From the NCBI GenBank assembly GCA_021805275.1, contig JAJZFQ010000297.1, positions 1 through 18,621 on the forward strand: a stretch of DNA of 18,621 bases, written 5' to 3'. The first letter of the stretch is position 1. Every line of letters starts with the position of its first letter. The DNA is from Pseudomonadota bacterium (GTDB taxonomy: Bacteria; Pseudomonadota; Gammaproteobacteria; Steroidobacterales; Steroidobacteraceae). The position numbers and the translations under genes are program-made. A model generated the notes under the pieces. It was not told the DNA's origin. It worked only from the letters and a program-made list of their open reading frames with translations, and did not search any database. Shown here piece by piece: positions 15,391-18,621 of this stretch.

Positions 15391-15415
15391 CGGGTAGCCT
15401 ACCCGGCCGGGTAGG
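15391..15415. promoter_or_regulatory. Operator-like palindrome with three half-sites upstream of hyuA2
   Basis: CCTACCCGGCCGGGTAGG (15398-15415) is a perfect 18-bp palindrome. A further half-site CGGGTAG (15391-15397) stands immediately beside it, so CGGGTAG, CTACCCG and CGGGTAG alternate within 25 bases. The palindrome also encodes the last residues and TAG stop (15401-15399) of the regulator gene. I infer that it is the main binding site of that regulator, and binding here could also affect transcription leaving the regulator gene. Confidence 0.65.
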
Positions 15416-18152
15416 TCTCCTCCGGGGCCACCAAGCGCTGTTGCAGCGCCGCAGTGACGGCGCCAGCGCGAGAGTCCGCGCCGAGCTTCTTGAAGATGCG
15501 CTTAAGATGAAATTTGACGGTGTTCTCAGAGAGATCCAGGGCTTCGCCGATCGCCTTGTTCGAGCGACCGTTGCAGAGCTCCCGCAGCACGGCGAGCTCG
15601 CGGGCGCTGAAGCCGTCTTTTTCCCCCGGGCGCTCCTGCTGCATCAGCCCCAGCACCTGCGTGATGAGATCGCGTTGCGCACCGGAGAGCATCAGCTCCC
15701 GGTTGCGCCGCTGCGCGAGCAGCATCAGATGCTCGAGATCGCGTCCCTGCTCGAGGAGGATGCCGATTGCGCCTTCGGCCGCGATGTACTCGAGAAGCTG
15801 CTGCAGACGCGACAACGCCTCCTCCTGGGCGCCGCGGCGCTTGAGCGTCACGATGGTGAGCGCATCGAGTCGATAGCTCGACAAGAGCAGGCCGCTCGCG
15901 CGAAACTCCGTGGTGGCGCTCTCCAGGAGCTGCAGCGCCTGTGCCGTCGACCCGGTGGCGGCCTGGAGGCGCCCCACCGCCATGGTCGCCGCCAGGCGCA
16001 CCCGCCACTGGCAGTCCGGAGAGCCGCGCTCGGAGGCGGTCGCGAAGATCCCGCTCGCCATCGCCTCCGATCTCGCCTCCGCATGGCGGCCAGCGAGCGT
16101 CAGAACCTCGACGCGCCAGGCCGCCACCATCCGCCCAAGACGCGCGAGCTGCCGATCCATCGCGACCGTAGCGGCGCGGGAGAGGATATCGAGCGCCTCC
16201 TGCAGCCCGCCGCGCGCGAACGCATCGCGGGCCTGAGCCTCGTAGGCCGTGGCAAAAAGGTCGACCCAACCGTCAGTCGTCGTCGCGAGCAACTCGATCA
16301 GCGGATGAGACGCCGCCTGGTCGCCCTTGAGGTACAGACAATAGCCGACGAACGCGCCGCACAGCGCTTTGAGGCCCGAATCGGCGCCGAAGTTCTCCTC
16401 GGCCATCACCAACGCCTCGCGAAAGAGGGTCTCGGCCTCACGCAGCCGCCCGCGCAGGAGCTGGCTGTGGGCGAAATGCAGGAAAGCGTAGTTCACACCG
16501 AGAATGCTGCCGGCGTTGCGCATCTCGTGGATGGCACGACGGCTCGCCGCTTCCGCCTGGACAGCACTGCCCCAACAGAGCGCCGAGACGGCGAGTCCGC
16601 AGCTCAAGGTGCCCCTGCCGAGATGATCCGCCGGGTCCAGCGACTCGTAGCGGCTACCGATCTCCGCCAGCCAACCCTCGCCCGTCACGTCATCGATATA
16701 CACGTCCCACAGTGATTTAATGATCGTAAAATCGCGTCGGTCCCTCCGCGTCACCTCACCCGCGGAATCGGCGGCAAGCGAGAGGAGCTCACGAGCCGCC
16801 GCGAATCGACCGAGCTTGATGTCGAGATAGACCTGGGTGACCTGCAGCGTGGGATGGGAGCGGATGGTCTGGGCATCGAAAATCTTGAGCACGCTGCGCG
16901 CGTAGCCGATCCCTTTGCGCAGGATGAGCTCCCACCCGCCGGCCGCGCGCGTCAGCGCCACCGCCAGCGCCGTGTCTTCGGCGGCCTTCGCGTGTTGCAC
17001 CGCTTCCGGCAGATCGCCCAACTCGGCGAGCGCGCGGGCGGCGCGCTGATGCAAAGCGGCGAACCGTTGCGCAGGATCGCGCCTCAGCCTCTGGCTGAGG
17101 AAATCGGCAAAGAGACGGTGAAACCGAAACCACTCGCGTTCATCATCGAGCGGGACGAGCAACGCATCGAAGCTCTGCAATCGCTCGAGCAACACCTCGC
17201 TGTCTGACCGGCCGCGCACTTGGTTGGCAAGCGCCGCATCGAACCGCTCGAGAATGGAGGTCTCGAGCAGGAACTCCCGCAGATCGCCTGGCAGATCGTC
17301 GATGATCTGCTCGGCGAGGTAGTCGGTCATCTCCGTCGTGCAGCCCGAGAACTCGGTCAGGACATCGGGGCGATGGCGCCCCCGCTCGAGCCACAGGCGT
17401 GCCAGCTGCAGCGCCACCGCCCAACCCTCCGTCCGCGCATGAAGTAGCGTCAGGTCGGCGGGCGATACATCGGGGCCGATGATCTGCGCGGCTTGCTCGA
17501 GTGACAAGGCCAGATCGCTCGCCTGCAGCAGCGTCGCCATGCCACGCGCGAGCAATGCGGAGACATGCAAATGCGGGCGTGAGCGGCCGCTGACCAGCAG
17601 ATGCAGGTGATCCCGGCCATGCTCGATCAGCATCTCGATCACCTGTTCCACGGGTCGAGCGCGCGCACGATGGAAGTCGTCCAGGATCAGGACCGTACGG
17701 TTGGGCGAGCGGTAGATCGCTTCGAGCAGCGCGAGCACGATCGGGCGCACGTACGTGTCGATGGACTGCTGGCGCGCCGCGACTTCGAGCGACCCGACAT
17801 CGACGCCGGCGCTAGCGACGGACATGATGAGCCCGGCCATGAAGCGGCTGACCTCGGCGTCGATCTCATCGAGCGTCAGCCAGCACGCATTCAGGTCCGG
17901 CCTGGATCTCAGACTCCGCCACCACTGATTCAGCAGGGTCGTCTTGCCGAAGCCGGGCGGGGAGACGATCACCGAGAGTGGGCGCGTCAACCCTTCGTCT
18001 AGACGTTTGAGCAGCATCGGCCGAGCGGCGACAGTCACGCGCTGCTCGGGGGGCGCCAGCTTCCCGACCAGCAGCCAGCCGGTGTCGCGCTCGTGCTCGA
18101 GTGTGTCGTCGGGCCCGGGTGCGCTCTCGGCGTTGGGAAATGGGGAACTCAC
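15399..18152 (-). CDS. MalT/LAL-type LuxR-family transcriptional activator
   Basis: 917 residues, the size of MalT-like large ATP-binding LuxR regulators. The N-terminus has a Walker A motif SPPGFGKTT (64-72) and a Walker B motif VLILDDFH (154-161), forming a STAND-type NTPase switch. A long alpha-helical TPR-like middle region (about 350-800) is the usual site for inducer sensing. The C-terminus has a LuxR helix-turn-helix, FSARELAVLRELCNGRSNKAIGEALDLSENTVKFHLKRIFKKL (848-890). Proteins of this kind bind ATP and an inducer, oligomerise, and activate nearby catabolic operons from upstream sites. The GTG at 18152 lacks a clear ribosome site but gives an N-terminus (WLLVGKLAPP) typical of the family. 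The gene ends inside the palindromic operator of hyuA2. It is the only transcription factor gene in the window and the best candidate to control all three dyads. Confidence 0.9.
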   Translation of the reverse strand: MSSPFPNAESAPGPDDTLEHERDTGWLLVGKLAPPEQRVTVAARPMLLKRLDEGLTRPLSVIVSPPGFGKTTLLNQWWRSLRSRPDLNACWLTLDEIDAEVSRFMAGLIMSVASAGVDVGSLEVAARQQSIDTYVRPIVLALLEAIYRSPNRTVLILDDFHRARARPVEQVIEMLIEHGRDHLHLLVSGRSRPHLHVSALLARGMATLLQASDLALSLEQAAQIIGPDVSPADLTLLHARTEGWAVALQLARLWLERGRHRPDVLTEFSGCTTEMTDYLAEQIIDDLPGDLREFLLETSILERFDAALANQVRGRSDSEVLLERLQSFDALLVPLDDEREWFRFHRLFADFLSQRLRRDPAQRFAALHQRAARALAELGDLPEAVQHAKAAEDTALAVALTRAAGGWELILRKGIGYARSVLKIFDAQTIRSHPTLQVTQVYLDIKLGRFAAARELLSLAADSAGEVTRRDRRDFTIIKSLWDVYIDDVTGEGWLAEIGSRYESLDPADHLGRGTLSCGLAVSALCWGSAVQAEAASRRAIHEMRNAGSILGVNYAFLHFAHSQLLRGRLREAETLFREALVMAEENFGADSGLKALCGAFVGYCLYLKGDQAASHPLIELLATTTDGWVDLFATAYEAQARDAFARGGLQEALDILSRAATVAMDRQLARLGRMVAAWRVEVLTLAGRHAEARSEAMASGIFATASERGSPDCQWRVRLAATMAVGRLQAATGSTAQALQLLESATTEFRASGLLLSSYRLDALTIVTLKRRGAQEEALSRLQQLLEYIAAEGAIGILLEQGRDLEHLMLLAQRRNRELMLSGAQRDLITQVLGLMQQERPGEKDGFSARELAVLRELCNGRSNKAIGEALDLSENTVKFHLKRIFKKLGADSRAGAVTAALQQRLVAPEETYPAG

Positions 18153-18621
18153 AGGTGCAACGATACACCCAGTGCGGGCTTCGCCAGGGCTGGAGGTAGA
18201 GACGACTGATCGTGCCAGCGCCGTGCTGTGGAAGACTTCCGGTGTTCTTTTGTCCCCCTCCGCTCATTCCTCGGTTCGCTATGAGCGCTCAGAGGATTGA
18301 TCCAGGAGGCTGCAGGACCTAAAGGCGGGTGTCGTAACTCGCGGAATTTAATGAGCTTATTGCCACTTGCGCCGAAGAATGCGACGGCCGCCGGGTTGCC
18401 AGGCAAGCACTCCGGTATTCCCGTCCTTGCAAGGGAGGCCGCAAAGGCATAGGAGGGCTCCGCCCGGCTGAAACGGGATGACAGCGCGGTATCCGCCAGC
18501 TGCGGCTAACGCCTCACGGTCACCGTTCCGACCCAGTCTTCCCCAGGGGAGTCCAGCCCCCGGTGTGCTCTCACGAATCGCGATTGCGCATCCAATCTCA
18601 TCAAATCGAAGCCGCGCAGAT
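18153..18621. other. Region without a supported gene
   Basis: 469 bases upstream of the regulator gene. An inverted repeat CGCTCAT (18261-18267) and ATGAGCG (18281-18287) lies about 110 bases before the regulator start and could be an operator or hairpin. CCTTGCAAGG (18425-18434) and ACGGT-C-ACCGT (18516-18526) are small palindromes. A minus-strand frame is open from 18620 to a TAA at 18357-18359, but it has no start, its third codon positions are much less GC-rich than the neighbouring genes, and I recognise no family in it. No tRNA, CRISPR or clear riboswitch is seen. Confidence 0.5.

Noticed and set aside
15285..16715. Plus-strand open frame of 476 codons antisense to the regulator
   Set aside because: The minus strand encodes a complete LAL regulator with Walker motifs and a LuxR helix-turn-helix. 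The plus frame has low-complexity composition and no motif.
18357..18620. Minus-strand open frame reaching the right edge
   Set aside because: It has no start codon in the window, its third codon positions are roughly half A/T, unlike all real genes here, and I recognise no family. It could be a decayed mobile element, but I cannot support that.
1..18621. Insertion sequences, CRISPR arrays, tRNA or rRNA genes
   Set aside because: I saw no transposase motifs, no regularly spaced repeats and no tRNA or rRNA landmarks on either strand.

Overview
The window comes from a Gram-negative bacterium with high-GC DNA. A TonB-dependent outer-membrane receptor, GC-rich third codon positions and compact minus-strand operons point to a proteobacterium. 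I cannot name the genus. Translation is standard: TGA ends several genes and TGG encodes Trp inside them.

Layout. The left edge (1-368) is a decayed ECF sigma factor tail with two in-frame TGA codons. Next come two plus-strand genes: a bacterial pepsin-type (A1) aspartic protease (593-1720) and a tandem avidin-like protein (1772-2566). Facing them is a long minus-strand block. Read in its transcription direction it holds a MalT/LAL-type LuxR activator (18152-15399), the hydantoinase-type pair hyuA2-hyuB2 (15264-11483), a TonB-dependent receptor (start about 11315, end 8940), a second pair hyuA1-hyuB1 (8854-5061), an imidazolonepropionase/prolidase-like amidohydrolase (5086-3803) and an MFS transporter (3792-2593). 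Stop/start overlaps and short gaps inside the minus block indicate operons. The right edge (18153-18621) holds no gene I can support.

How it may work together. The receptor imports a substrate, two ATP-dependent HyuA/HyuB enzymes open a cyclic amide or ureide (or carboxylate a ketone), the amidohydrolase finishes the hydrolysis, and the MFS protein moves substrate or product across the inner membrane.

Main result. A 16-bp dyad of the form CYACCCG-NN-YGRGTAG occurs upstream of hyuA2 (15399-15414), of the receptor (11443-11458) and of the protease-avidin pair (440-455). In the two clearest cases its centre lies exactly 50.5 bp from the first base of a TTGACC -35 box, and in the third 49.5 bp from a weaker TTGCCT. 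The simplest reading is one regulon under the adjacent LAL activator. It would tie an unusual bacterial pepsin and a double avidin-like protein to a cyclic-amide catabolic locus. A biotin-like or other cyclic ureide is a speculative but testable substrate, because biotin carries a ureido ring and avidin folds bind it.
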